This document shows, piece by piece, positions 1-11,458 of a stretch of 64,000 nucleotides of DNA (positions within the stretch are counted from its first letter, which is position 1; every line of letters starts with the position of its first letter). Made by a program: the position numbers and the translations under genes. The notes under the pieces are model-generated. The model saw nothing but the letters and a program-made list of their open reading frames with translations, ran no database searches and had not been told where the DNA came from. Source of the DNA: Euphorbia lathyris (lineage: Eukaryota > Streptophyta > Magnoliopsida > Malpighiales > Euphorbiaceae); assembly GCF_963576675.1 (NCBI RefSeq), contig NC_088916.1:14298501-14362500 (forward strand), given 5' to 3'.

Positions 1-31
1 AAAACTATATGAATATATTTCATTAAGGAGA

Positions 32-76
<45 letters not shown>

Positions 77-1258
77 TTAAGAATACTACCTAGACATCTA
101 CAATTCATACCTAGACAGGCCCTGTCACACCCGACCCTAGACGACCTCAATTGGCATCGGGCGTGAAATAGAAAGATCACAATCAATACTTAGGAGTCTC
201 CAAATTATCAAAATATCATAAATTTTAAACTTTTCAAGTATTCCTCTTAGATATATATATTCTAAATAAATCAATATCATTACTACATTAGTCATTCAAG
301 AACCTCAACATATTTACCAACTCCATTACCTTACAATTGAAATACTAAGGTTCTAATAATAATTCTAACAATAAGTAACAACTTCCAATCCTCGCCTAAT
401 CGGTCGGTAATCTTCTCTATACTTGTACTTTCTCACCTAAAAACATTAAAACATTTAAAAACGTGAGATAGAAATCTCAGTAAGAAACTATCAGCTATAA
501 AAACCAACTTTACTTAACATAGCTACATATATATACATTTACAAAGGGATTTAATCAAAACCTTATAAAATATACTCAAAACTTAAGTTTATAAGATAGT
601 CATCAAAACCTTATAAAATATTCTCAAAACTTAAGTTCATAAAATAAAATTTGTGTATGTGTATCCATCCCCGAATTCCACCCGTGTAGATCATAACATC
701 AATCATAACAATATCGAAATATCTCATTTATATCTCGTTCATTGCCTAACATTTAGGACTACCAGCCGTGCACTCTGGCCATACCGCCATTAGATATGGT
801 CTTACAACTTACAATTCCTACCCCGGGCAATCCTAGATGGACAAAACCATTTAATCTTTCGAAATATCACAACTCATAAAAATCATATTTGGACTTCAAT
901 CCAAAATAATAACAACAATAACTGCAATATGAAAAGCTGGTCCTATACCATGCTTACATTATTACAAAACAAAAGCGTTGAAACAGTTTAGCAAAAACAA
1001 ACCAGCAATATGAAAAACTGGTCCTATTGAACGTGTCAGAAATTGTTGGCGTCAGCCAATTAATTTTTGGTGATAGTGAAGTAGGGCGAGTGTTATGAAA
1101 TTTTTTGTGAATATAGTATAGAAACAAATTAAACTTTTTGGCAAAGTAATTCACCAAAAGGTTATCAAATATAATGAATTTTTAGATAAATGAGAATTTT
1201 TGGTAGTAGGCACAAAAACAAAAGTAGTCATTAGAGGTAATGTAAGTAAATTTTTTGG
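1..1258. other. Repeat-derived intergenic DNA
   Basis: No gene is supported. A TA then CA microsatellite occupies about 32-76. From about 123 the sequence opens TGTCACACCCGACCC and continues with GC-richer patches (near 660-690 and 770-840) that look like a decayed LTR of a plant Gypsy element, but I see no second LTR or coding region. Two short related stretches, at about 930-955 and 1010-1030, both contain CTGGTCCTAT. The LTR reading is a family-resemblance inference only. Confidence 0.35.
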
Positions 1259-1267
1259 CAAAGTTAG

Positions 1268-2130
1268 GAGTAAATTACATATGTGGTGTACAACCTTTAC
1301 TTATTTTTACACTTTGGTGTACAACCTTAAATTTTGCACAAAAAATGTACAACTTTTTGATGACCTCACACTAAGATGTATAACTGATAATTATGACCGG
1401 TCAATCCTATTCAACATGACACCTCATCACTTTTAATCTCCTAAAAAATAAAAGTGGGTCCCACCTAATAGTAAAGGACTAATTTACTCTTAATTATATT
1501 TCTTTTTTTTTCATTGAATGTCCATCTTCTCTTTCCTAATTCTCTCTCTCTCACTCTCTCTCTCTCACCTAAGTCTCTGTTCTCTCTTATCTTCTTCAAC
1601 CTACATCCTTACTTTCACTCTCCTCCATTTTTAAAGATCATTTCTCTCTCTAACTTTCATCTTTCTCATTCTCTCATTCTCTCTCTAACTTTCCTCTTTC
1701 TAACCCGTGTTACTATTACTAGCGATTGAATATGCTCGTTGGATTGGATTACCTGCTAATGATCTTTAAAAATGGAGGATAGTGAAAGTAAGGATGAAGA
1801 TTGAAGAAGATAAGAGAGAAGATAGTAGAGAGACTTAGGTGAGAGAGAGAGAGAGATAGGAGAGAGAAGATGGGCATTCAGTGAAACAAAAAAGAAAATA
1901 TAATTAAGGGTAAATTAGTTCTTTACTATTAGGTGAGACCCACTTTTATTTTTTAGGAGGTTAAAAGTGCTGAGGTGTCATGTTAACTAGGGTTGATCGG
2001 TCATAATTACCGACTATACACTTTAGTGGGAGGTCATCAAAAGGTTGTACACTTTTGTGTGCAAAATTTAAGGTTGTACACCAAAGTGTGAAAATAAGTA
2101 AAGGTTGTACACCTCGTATGTAAGTTACCC
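1268..2130. mobile_element. 863-bp foldback (MULE-like) MITE
   Basis: The left arm (about 1268-1640) and right arm (about 1758-2130) are long inverted repeats of each other, roughly 85-90 percent matched by eye, separated by a short CT-rich loop. The arms carry repeated GTGTACAACCTT words. Flanking 9-mers CAAAGTTAG (1259-1267) and CAAAGCTAG (2131-2139) differ at one base, fitting the 9-bp target duplication of Mutator-like elements. There is no coding capacity; the CT-rich open frames inside are compositional. Confidence 0.8.
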
Positions 2131-2139
2131 CAAAGCTAG

Positions 2140-2882
2140 AAATCACCGGATGTGCCAGAAACTGTTAGCAATGTTTTAAGAAGAATGCTAATTTTCAACC
2201 TTGACTCGTGTGAGATAAGTGCGGGCATGCCAGAGAATTGCATTCCCAAAATATGTTTAAGAAAACGAATGAAATATGCGCCTCATAACTTGATTTCTGA
2301 AAGATCACAATGATTGGACGGGAAATGCCGGGATTGAGAAAATAATTTCCATTGGATTCATAATTGCACTAGAATGTAAGGTTAACCAGATTAAACAGTT
2401 TACTAGATCGAGAATGAAAAATGGCACATGAAGAAGTTTTTTTTTTCTTTCTTTATATGTATAATGTTTTTTTGTTACAATTAGAAAGAAATGGAAGCGG
2501 TTACAAACTGAAAAATATTTACCAACAAGATAATGATTCTATCTCAAAGTCGTAAATAAATATGAACTTCTTCGAAATTAAATGTGCTAAAATATAAACA
2601 AAAATTATAAATAGATTTAACGAAATTGTGTCGCTTTGACATAGATTTACCAACAGGATAATAATTTTATCTCAAAGTTATAAATAACCAGATATCCCAC
2701 TAAAAAAGGTAAGGTGTTGTTTGATAAAACTGAAAATTAAGTGCTGAAAAAAATAAATACTGAATTTTAAGTGTTGAATATTATAAGTGTTAGGGGTATT
2801 AAATGATGCAACTGGTTGATAAATACTAAAAATAATTATTGCATGTAAAATTATTAGTTGATAATGCTCAACTTAAAACTTT
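2140..2882. other. AT-rich intergenic, no gene seen
   Basis: Nothing coding is visible. Two related stretches near 2519 and 2647 (both with TACCAACA and ATCTCAAAGT words, each followed by TATAAATA or GTAAATAAA) suggest a small decayed direct duplication. The segment ends at the 5' target duplication of the LINE. Confidence 0.5.
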
Positions 2883-2898
2883 AAATTAAATATTTTAA
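2883..2898. repeat. LINE target-site duplication, 5' copy
   Basis: AAATTAAATATTTTAA, identical to the 16 bases at 8456-8471 after the A-tail. This fixes the 5' end of the LINE at 2899 and shows it is not 5' truncated. Confidence 0.85.
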
Positions 2899-2931
2899 GA
2901 CATTAGATGACGGCTTCTCTAACCTAAATCC

Positions 2932-4187
2932 ATGGCAGCTTCGTCTCCTTCGGCTGCCGGCGATTCGCCGTGTGCCATTGCTCACCTCTTTGATCGGAAA
3001 TCATTCACATTGTTCTCCTCTAGTCACTCGATCCTTAAAAAAACCCCTCCTTTGCGGATGCGGTTAAGAGCGATCTTAAGAATACCTCGATTCTGGCTCC
3101 ATCACAGCCACTGATTTCCGAGGAGGGTGGTTTCAAGGCTGTTCGCATCCCTCAGGATATCTATGAGGAGAGAATTAAAAAAGTTCAACACTCGGTTATT
3201 GGTCGTGTCACGCTTAGCAAAGGGGAACGGCCATGGAAGCATGCTGAGCTCAAGCAAAAATTGAATCGAGTCTGGAATCGAAACCTCGATTGGCAACTAA
3301 TATCCCTGGGGAAAGGATTTTATCAAATCATCATGCCAAATGAAAGTGCCCTACAAGATATTTGGGGTCTAGGGGCCATTGCTCTGAAGCCTGGCATCAT
3401 TAGATTCTCGCCTTGGACACCGGGATTCAGACCTGATCTGCACAAAAACACCTCTGCTCAGGTATGGGTTCGTATTTACAACTTGCCTTGGGAATTTTGG
3501 GATACTAGAATCATCGCTAGTATTGCCAGGGCTGTGGGAATTCCTATTCGATTTGATCAGAATACTGTAAACGGTGAGTTTGGGCATTACGCCAGGGTTT
3601 TAGTGGATATTGATCTGTCTCGTGAAATCCAATCAGAACTTCGGCTTGACACTAATAACCATAAACAGTGGGTTTATGTTGATTATGAGAACCTTCCTGA
3701 TATTTGTAGCACGTGCTCCTCAATTGGTCACACAACTGCTCAGTGTCGTCGCAGTCCTAATGCGGCAACCCGACAGAATTCAAAAAATAAAAAACAGTGG
3801 AAATCTAATGAAGGGCATAATCATTTCTCAGATGGCAGAGCAACAGAGAAGCAAACGAGGGATGATAATAGCGATACAGAGGTACCTAATGATGCTGGGA
3901 GTGAGATGTCGGATAACCCACTACAGATGATTCTGCATAAAGGGAAAGAAGTCGCCGAAGGGGAAGATGACACTAAGGCTTCGGCGGAGAAGCTGCAATC
4001 TGGCGCTGATGCTGATGGTTTCGAATTAAAACCGGTAAAAGCAGCAAATGAGGTAAACTTCCTCTCTGAATCTCTAGAGTGGAATGAGCATATGCTTAGA
4101 ACTAATAACAGAAACAGCAGTCCCGAATGTGTCTATGCTGCTGAGGGAAGTCAATGGATCACTTCCAGAAAAAAAATCAAAGGCTAA
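2932..4187 (+). pseudogene. LINE ORF1, DUF4283 and CCHC zinc knuckle, frameshifted
   Basis: Nucleic-acid-binding protein of the LINE ribonucleoprotein. Reading starts at ATG 2932 and stays open to the seven-A run at 3037-3043. Beyond it the frame continues one base out of register (..SFADAVKSDL..), consistent with loss of one A. The shifted frame then runs to the stop at 4187. It contains a DUF4283-type domain (about 3140-3650), then the zinc knuckle CSTCSSIGHTTAQC (CX2CX4HX4C) near 3708-3750, and a charged low-complexity tail. ORF2 begins 52 bp downstream. Domain assignment rests on typical plant L1 ORF1 layout. Confidence 0.88.
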
Positions 4188-4238
4188 ATCTGTCGACTCC
4201 CGATTGAAGGGACATGCTCGATTGAACAACACGTATAT

Positions 4239-7200
4239 ATGATCTGCTTGTATTGTAACTGTAGGGGGATCCAGAACTCGGGTACCCAAAGGGCGCTAAA
4301 ACTCTTATGTAATATAAATCATCCTGATTTTGTTTGCTTATCGGAACCAATAGTGGATTTTGATAGAATCCCTGATCTCTTTTGGAGATCTCTGGGTCTT
4401 CAACTAATTGGCAAGAATGACTGCAACTTTATATGGGTTTTCTGCAAATTCGGAATCATTAACAACTGTGACATTTTTCTCAACCATGAGCAACACATTA
4501 CCCTGCGATACAGTCTTGGTACTCAGGTTTTTCAACTTTCGTTTGTCTATGGGAATAACAAAGCTGAAAGGCGTCAGCAGCTTTGGGACTCAGATACTGA
4601 GATGGGAGGTAGTGAAAACAGGGTTGTGATTGGTGATTTTAATGCAGTTAGAGGATCTCACGAGAAAACTGGCAGACCTCCTTCTCTTAGAAGCTGCAGG
4701 GATTTCAGAGATTTCATTGGAACTACAGGATTGATGGAGGTAGAAAGCACTGGGTTGCAATTTACCTGGTCAAATGGAAGAATGGGTGTTGATCACGTCG
4801 AATGTAAGCTTGACAGGGCCCTGGTTAATGAAGCTTTTATTGACAGCTGGGACAGAATTCTGTGCTCGGTTCTCCCTCGAGCTAAATCAGACCATAGCCC
4901 GATTCTTCTCTCCTGTTCTAAGGGAGCGGTTCGTAAGGGAAGATTCAGATTCTATTCCATGTGGACTACTCATGAATCACTGAGCAAAATTGTTTCTGAT
5001 CATTGGAACTCCTGCACTCTCTCACTGCCACCAGCTCAGTTGCTATGTCTTAAGCTCAAAACTCTTCGACCTAAGCTCCGTGCTTGGAACTTTGAAGTTT
5101 TTGGGAGAGTGGAAAGTAACATTACCGCTGCATTGAAGAAGTTGGAAGAGGTTCAGGCCCTGATCTCTAGTGACGGTCTTAATGATATTCGTATTGCTCA
5201 GGAAGATGAAGTACAACGTGATTTTGAGCTCCAGTTACTCAGACAAGAGATGCTCCTCAGAGAAAAAAGCAGGGAAAAATGGCTAAATGATGGGCATCGG
5301 AATTCTGCCTTCTTCCATCAGTCTGCAAAAATCAGAAAGGTTCATTCCTCGATGGATAGCCTTCTAATTGACAACGGTCTTGTGACTAATGAAAGTGCGA
5401 TTGTGCAGCATATTGTCAATTACTACGAAACACTCTTCACTGGCAGCATAAGACAAGTAAACTATGAAGCTATTAATTCTGTCATTCCCTGCAATGTGTC
5501 TGTTACTGAGAATGAGGACCTCACTAGACGACCCAGTATTACTGAGATTCAGGATGCAGTGTTCAGCATGAATAAGGACAGTTCGCCTGGGCTAGATGGA
5601 TTTGGCGGGGTGTTCTACCAACACTGTTGGGATATTGTGGGCTTTGATGTGTGCAAGACGGTTCTCAGCTTCTTTGACACCGGTTACATGCTTCCTGGGA
5701 TGAACTTGAGCATCATTTCTCTTATTCCTAAGACTGAAGGTGCTAATGAGATTCATCAATTCAGACCGGTTGCAATGGGAAACTTCAATTACAAGATTAT
5801 ATCCAGAATCTTATCGAACAGAATTGCTCCGATTGCAGCCAGAATCACATCTGATAATCAGTTTGGTTTCATATCTGGCAGAAGTATTCATCAATGCATT
5901 GTCGCGGCTTCTGAGGGGATCAATTTGCTCAAAAAGAAATGCTTTGGGGGCAACATGGCATTGAAAATAGACATCAGAAAGGCCTTTGACACCTTATACT
6001 GGAATTTCTTGTTAGTTGTGCTTGAGTCTTTTGGCTTCTCTCTCAGGTTCAGGAACTGGATTCTGGAGATTCTTAGATCTGCTAGATTATCAATCTCAAT
6101 TGGGGGAGGAATTAAAGGATTCTTTAGCTGCTCTTGTGGTGTCAGGCAGGGAGATCCTCTCTCCTCCACTCTCTTTGGGCTGGCTGAAGATTTCCTGGGT
6201 AGATGGATCTCCAAATTGATTGAGGAGGGAAGATTTATCCCTATGAGCTATACCAAAAATGTTGCCTTTCCCTCTCATCTCCTCTATGCTGATGACATGC
6301 TGTTATTCTACAGGGCTTCACTGCGAAATATGAGATGTATTAAAGAGTTATTTGACTTTTATGAATCTATGTCTGGCCAGGCTGTTAACTGGGATAAATC
6401 TCAGGCTATTTTTGGTAACTACATTACCTCATCTCGAAAAATTCGTATGGCTGAGATCCTGGGCATTAAGACGGTGTCTCTTCCAATTAATTATCTCGGT
6501 GTTCCGCTGTTCCAAGGAGCTCTCAGGGCCCGGTATTTGCAACCAATTATTGATAAATTTCTCACTCGCTTCAGCCTGTGGAGAGGATAATCGCTCTCAA
6601 TGGCAGGAAGGCTTACGCTAATCAAGTCATCTTTGACTGGTGCCCTGGTGCACTCATTCATGATCTACAAATGGCCTTATGACTTAATTAAGAGAGTCAC
6701 CAAGGCTATTCGTAATTTTCTATGGACTGGAGATAGGGATAAGCGAAAGTTTATCACGATTCTGTGGAGCATCTGCTATATGCATATTGGACATGGTGGC
6801 CTGGGAGTTAAAGATCTGAAAATGTTTAATTTAGCTCTGCTTTCTAAGCTTTGTTGGGATTTAGTGCAGGGGCATGGTTTCATTATTTCCTTGCTCAGAA
6901 ACAGATTCATGGCACCCTCAGGTATGGCAAAGCGCTTCATTAGTAATTCAACTGTCTGGTGCTCATTGAAGGCGATGTATGAAATTGTATCGAGAGATGC
7001 GGTTTGGTGGTTTGGGGAGGGCTCTAATTTGAATTTTTGGACTGCTCGATGGATCACTCCTGTAATTGCGGATCAATTGAACATCCCGATAAAAACACAA
7101 GCTAACATCTTCAAGCCTTTGAGAGAGTTTCGAAATAATGGCAACTGGATTAACATTGATTTCCTTCATGTTCATATTCAGGAAAGCATCAGGCATGTTG

Positions 7201-8294
7201 ACAGTTTTGGTGTCGAAGATTGCTGTATTTGGCAACCTGCAGAATCTGGAAATCTGTCGGCAAAGGAAGTCTACTGTAATCTGATTCAGGGGATATCGGT
7301 TGACTGGAGTAAGATGATATGGAACTCGCATATCCCTCCTCGAAGGGAGCTTACCTGCTGGTTACTCATTCATGGCGGACTGGCAGTCCAAAGCAGGTTG
7401 CAATCCAGAGGCTTCTTTCTGGCGCAACGATGCGAGCTGTGCAAGGAAAATGAAGAAAGCCTGGAGCACCTTTTCTTCAACTGCAGAATCTCAGCAGGTC
7501 TTTGGAGGATTGTCTGTTATGATAACTTGGTTAGATGTCCGATCTTCTCCTTATCGGATTTCTGCAATCAGATCAGAAACGTCCGTATAAGCAAAAGGTG
7601 CAGAAATCGTTGGCTATTCTCGGCTGTCACCTGTGTATGGTATATTTGGTCTATTAGAAATAAGGCCATATTCGAGCAAGACCTCCCTTCAATCCAAATA
7701 ATTAGCTACAAGCTGTTGAAGTTAATTCGTGAATCTGCTGTTACTGCTGCCGCGAATCCACGACCTCCGCATGAACCAGATTTCAGATTCGTGCGTTGGA
7801 TTTCTCCTCCGAGAAACTGGATCAAAATCAACACGAATGGCGCCTCGAGCTCCAATGGACGAGCCGATGCTTGAGGGATTTTTAGAAATCATCGGGGCTT
7901 TGTTACTGGCTGTTTTGCGTCTCCTTTGCAGAACTCTCCTGCTCATATTGCAGAATTGCAGGCTATTATTATATCGGTCAGTGAAGCATCGAACAGAAAC
8001 TGGAACTCGATATGGATAGAATCGGACTCCATCTATGATGTTAATCTCCTCAACAAGCTATCCAGAAATGTCCCTTGGAGAATCAGACATGAATGGCATT
8101 CCTGTCTACAAAAGCTCTCAGGTATGACATGGAAAGCATCTCACATTTACAGGGAAGGTAATCAAGCTGCTGATCGGCTAGCATGCATTGGGCAATCAGC
8201 AATCGCAAAGTTGTGGTGGGCATCTGCTCCGCCTCCCTGTCAGAGTTTCGTTTTTGAAGATTTATGTAATGTAGCCCACGTTCGCTTTAGGTGA
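4239..8294 (+). pseudogene. LINE ORF2: endonuclease, RT, zf-RVT, RNase H; two nonsense codons
   Basis: About 1,351 codons in one frame, interrupted by TAA at 6588-6590 and TGA at 7872-7874. An APE-type endonuclease fills about residues 1-225 (GDFNAV near 132, SDHSPI near 217). Reverse transcriptase spans about 430-740 with the catalytic YADD near 683, followed by GRLTLIKS just after the first stop. A zf-RVT region (WQPAESG..CELC..HLFFNC) lies near 997-1090. RNase H is near 1194-1317, with conserved AELQAI and ESDS. In its first motif the usual Asp of NTDGA is Asn (NTNGA), which would remove a catalytic residue. Both stops are single substitutions, because the frame resumes unchanged after each. 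It would nick DNA and prime reverse transcription in the nucleus. Confidence 0.92.
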
Positions 8295-8408
8295 ACTTTT
8301 ATTGCTTTTCTTCTCCTATTTTAATTTTCTTTCTCCCTCATTGTAATATTTTTTCTTCTTTTTTTTAATAATATTCGGGTTGTAGGCTGTGCCGGGGGTG
8401 CCAACCTA

Positions 8409-8441
8409 GTTGGGATGTCCGCCCTGCCTGCGCGTCCCAAC
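8409..8441 (+). other. LINE 3' stem-loop
   Basis: GTTGGGA (8409-8415) pairs with TCCCAAC (8435-8441) around a 19-nt C-rich loop, ending a few bases before the A-tail. Many LINE RNAs carry a 3' hairpin read by their own reverse transcriptase; that role here is inferred from position. Confidence 0.55.
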
Positions 8442-8455
8442 CTTCAGTTAAAAAA

Positions 8456-8471
8456 AAATTAAATATTTTAA
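8456..8471. repeat. LINE target-site duplication, 3' copy
   Basis: Second copy of AAATTAAATATTTTAA, directly after the oligo-A at the LINE 3' end. The first three As cannot be separated from the tail. Confidence 0.85.
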
Positions 8472-8856
8472 CTTATCAAAATAAGTGATATATTTTAATT
8501 TAATTGGACAATTTAAGGGGCCGTTTGTTTTTGGGGTTTTAGGAAAGGGTAAGGGAAAGATGAGGTTTTATTACTTTTGTTGGTGTTTGTTTAGTGGATT
8601 ACTAAACCTAGCCACTATTTCCCACCCCTAGCCCCGTGAAAAGACGAAATTGCCCTTTTAACAAATTGACTCATCTTCTCAAATTTTCAAATCCTCTCAA
8701 AAACACAAAACTCTCTAAAATCTAATCCGGACTAATTTGGTAAAGAAAAAACATGGGAAATGACTAATGATGCGTAATTTTGTTCAAATATATGTTTTAT
8801 TTACGATTGTTATAAGTAAAATCGAATGATTTTTTAAAAATCAACTTTTCGGTGTC

Positions 8857-9076
8857 GGGCATGTGAAGAATATGCCTCCACCACAGGTGGGGCGTATGAA
8901 CATCACGCCCCACCATAGGTGGAGGCATATGAACAATATGCCTCCACCTATGGTGGGGCGTGATGTTCATACGCCCCACCATAGGTGGAGGCATATTGTT
9001 CATATGCCTCCACCTGTGGTGGGGCGTGATGTTCATATGCCCCACCTGTGGTGGAGGCATATTCTTCACATGCCCC
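8857..9076. repeat. 33-bp palindrome array, element A left
   Basis: About 6.7 tandem units with an exact 33-bp period. Each unit holds GGCGT/GGCAT-N11-ATGCC/ACGCC (21 nt) and a 12-nt spacer of the form CCACC-N4-GGTGG, so two kinds of palindrome centre alternate every 16-17 bp. GGCGT-type and GGCAT-type arms alternate along the array. Open frames over it on both strands exist only because 33 is a multiple of three. Confidence 0.93.
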
Positions 9077-9278
9077 GATGAGAATTTTCTTTTTTCAATT
9101 TTACATTTTAATTATTATTATTCTAAACAATTATAAATACTATAATTATTCTAACAAATTGTAAATATTATAATTATGAAATATGTATTAAAATGTGTTA
9201 AAAACAATAAATTCTAAAGAATTCTAAATATAAACATCACGCCCTACCACTGGTGGAGGCATATTGTTCACATGCCCA

Positions 9279-9870
9279 CGTCTAAAATGGTGCAATTTTA
9301 CCTCTAATGTTTGTAGCCAAGAGCAATTTTACCCCTAACGTTGATAAATTAGATCAATTTCAGACACTATTATAAAATACAGTCATTTTTTTTCTTTATT
9401 TTGCACCAATTGCATATCAATTTGTTCTAAAAAAATGATATAATGTTTTTTATAATTTAATAATAAAATTGGAGATTAATATTTATAAATTTGGTCTTTG
9501 AAAATATTAGAGTAAAAAATTTAAAAAATTCACCGAATTTATAAATATTAATAATTTTTTAAATTTTTTACTCTAATTCGTACAAAAGACAGTATATTTT
9601 TAATATTTTTTTCTTATTTTTTTCATATCCCAACATATGTTTGTGATTTGTTACTGATAAAATAACGCATGTGTGAAGTGTAGATGACAAGATTTATGAC
9701 CGAGAAAATAGTTTGATGAATTATTTCTCAAATTGACCCAATTTATCAACGTTAGGGGTAAAATTGCTTTTGGCTTCCAACATTAGGGATAAAATTGTAC
9801 CATTTTAGACGTTAGGGGTAAAATCGCTCCTGACCCAAAACGTTAGGGGTATTTTTGCACCTTAACCCTA
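9279..9870. mobile_element. Foldback MITE nested in element A
   Basis: The left arm (about 9279-9362) and right arm (about 9720-9815) are inverted copies built on the words TTTTACCCCTAACGTT and TAAAATGGTGCAATTTTA. The right side continues about 55 bp further than the left, so the left end is truncated. The interior is AT-rich and non-coding. It is nested in A, which is nested in the Tourist-like element. Confidence 0.6.
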
Positions 9871-10380
9871 AAAACAATAAGTTCTAAACAATTCTAAATA
9901 TTAAAAAATTACAACAAGTCAATTCGTCCGGTTCCATGGAATAATAATAATTAAAATGTAAAATTGGAAAAATAAATTCACACGTAAGCATGTGAACAGT
10001 CTTTCTTAAATCTATCACACATCGATTCATTGAGGAATGGAACCGGACGAATTGTCTTGTTGTAATTTGTTAATATTTAGAATTCTTTAGAACTTATTGT
10101 TTTTAACACATGTTTGATACTTAATGTATATTATTTAATTATAATGTTAATAATTATAATATTTAGAATTTTTTAGAATAATTATAATATTTATAATAAT
10201 AATTAAAATGTAAAATTGGAAAAAAAATTCACACGTGGGAATGTGAACATCACGCCTCACATTATTCAAATTATAATGTTAATAATTATAATATTTATAA
10301 TTTTTTAGAATAATTATAATATTTATAATTGTTTAGAATAATAATAATTAAAATCTAAAATTGAAAAAAAATCACACTGG

Positions 10381-10534
10381 AGCATGTGAACATTATGCCT
10401 TACCACGTGGTGAGGCGTGATGTTCACATGCCCCACCACGTGGTGAGGCATGTGGCTGTCATGCCTCACCACATGGTGAGGCATGTGACTATCACGCCTC
10501 ACCACGTGGTGAGGCATGTGATAGCCACACGCCC
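10381..10534. repeat. 33-bp palindrome array, element A right
   Basis: About 4.7 units, 33-bp period, with the spacer palindrome CACCACGTGGTG or near variants. Same architecture as the left array. Isolated single units also occur inside the element near 9234-9276 and 10235-10260. Confidence 0.92.
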
Positions 10535-11458
10535 GTATTTCGTAGAGAGAAAAAAAAAATTTAAAGACCAAAACCAATAAGGGCAGTTTGGTCATTTCAT
10601 GGGGCTAGGGGTGGGAATTGGTGGCTTGATATAACAACACCCTTGTTTTATCAATTCAATTATTCTCTTTACTCTCTTTTAGTTTTAGGTTTACCCATAA
10701 CTTCTCTAATATCATTCCCCTTAACTCCCTAAAGTTTTTCATTCCCTTTCCCCCCTCTCACTACTTTGAACATCTACCCTCCTTATAAAATTTCATTTTA
10801 GTCTCTATTATGATTTTTATTTTTATTTTAGTTCATATATTTATTTATTTTTACTTTTTTAATCCTTAAATTAATTTTACTTTTGATCCTCATACTTATA
10901 TATTATTTATTTATTTATTCTCAAAAAATAATTTTTACTTTTTGATTTTTTCCATCCTTATATTTATTGACCTTTATTTTTTATCACTATACTAATCTCA
11001 CTTTTGATCCTTATACTTATTTGTTTTTACTTTTTGTCCTAAAAATAATTTTGATAAATATTTTTCTTTTATCATATTATTCAATTTTGGTATTTATTTT
11101 TAATTATTTTTGTAAATAAAATATTTGTGAATATCTTTGATTTATATTATTTCAATTTCTTCAGTTTCATCGTTTTTTGATTTTAATGGTTCAATAAATT
11201 GATTTTCATTCTTATATTTACATGTGATTAATTTATTAATATAAACACATGTATATATAAAAGTTATTGTTAAAAACACAACTTTAGTTTATTACCTCAT
11301 TTGAACCAAACAGCTACAAAGGGAATCATGGGTGTATCATTCCCTTTGTGGAACTGAAACAAACAGACAAGGGAATTAAAGGTCATTCCATTCCTTTCTC
11401 ATTGTTTCCCTTTCTTGATTCTATTTCGTTACCCTTGTGCGAACCAAACGCCCCCTAA

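Larger units (their letters stand above)
2899..8455 (+). mobile_element. Full-length plant L1-type LINE
   Basis: A non-LTR retrotransposon with a 33-bp leader, a gag-like ORF1, a long ORF2 with endonuclease, reverse transcriptase, zf-RVT and RNase H, a short 3' UTR and an A-tail. The 16-mer AAATTAAATATTTTAA occurs at 2883-2898 and again at 8456-8471; its first As merge with the A-tail, so at least 13 bp are unambiguous target duplication. The exact duplication and only three coding lesions imply a fairly recent insertion that is now incapable of autonomous movement. Confidence 0.93.
8594..10642. mobile_element. Element A: non-autonomous PMD-family transposon
   Basis: The ends GTGGATTACT.. 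and ..ATAACAACACCC form inverted repeats of about 65 bp with the shared core CCCACCCCTAGCCCCGTG (8621-8638, and inverted with one mismatch at 10598-10615). The left flank TTTGTTTA (8586-8593) and right flank TTGTTTTA (10643-10650) look like an 8-bp duplication with drift. Subterminal 33-bp palindrome arrays lie 260 bp from the left end and 110 bp from the right end. The interior is AT-rich inverted repeats plus another foldback. No gene is present. The ends and arrays match element B at 27380-31170. Confidence 0.8.
8517..11455. mobile_element. PIF/Tourist-like TIR element hosting other insertions
   Basis: The left end GGGGCCGTTTGTTT and the right end (reverse complement GGGGGCGTTTGGTTC) are terminal inverted repeats flanked by TAA on both sides (8514-8516 and 11456-11458). 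This matches the TWA duplication and GGSCCTGTTTGG-type ends of PIF/Harbinger Tourist elements. Without the nested element at 8594-10642 the host would be under 0.9 kb, so it was a MITE. The right arm (10,651-11,455) is AT-rich with no gene. Confidence 0.65.

Noticed and set aside
1514..1729. 71-residue open frame
   Set aside because: CT-rich microsatellite in the loop and arm of a foldback element; no protein features.
3369..3587. Minus-strand and alternate-frame ORFs within the LINE (also 5891-6214, 6776-7331, 7372-7590, 7722-8019)
   Set aside because: They are shadows of the coding frames of ORF1 and ORF2.
8857..9076. CRISPR-like look of regularly spaced palindromic repeats
   Set aside because: The spacers are themselves repeated palindromes, there is no cas gene, and the host is a plant nuclear genome.
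8797..9081. Open frames on both strands with a repeated MPPPMVGR / HHRWRH pattern (also at 10323-10595, 27625-27810, 30829-31269)
   Set aside because: They are the 33-bp palindrome arrays; the period is a multiple of three, so every frame without a stop in one unit stays open. No start context or domain.
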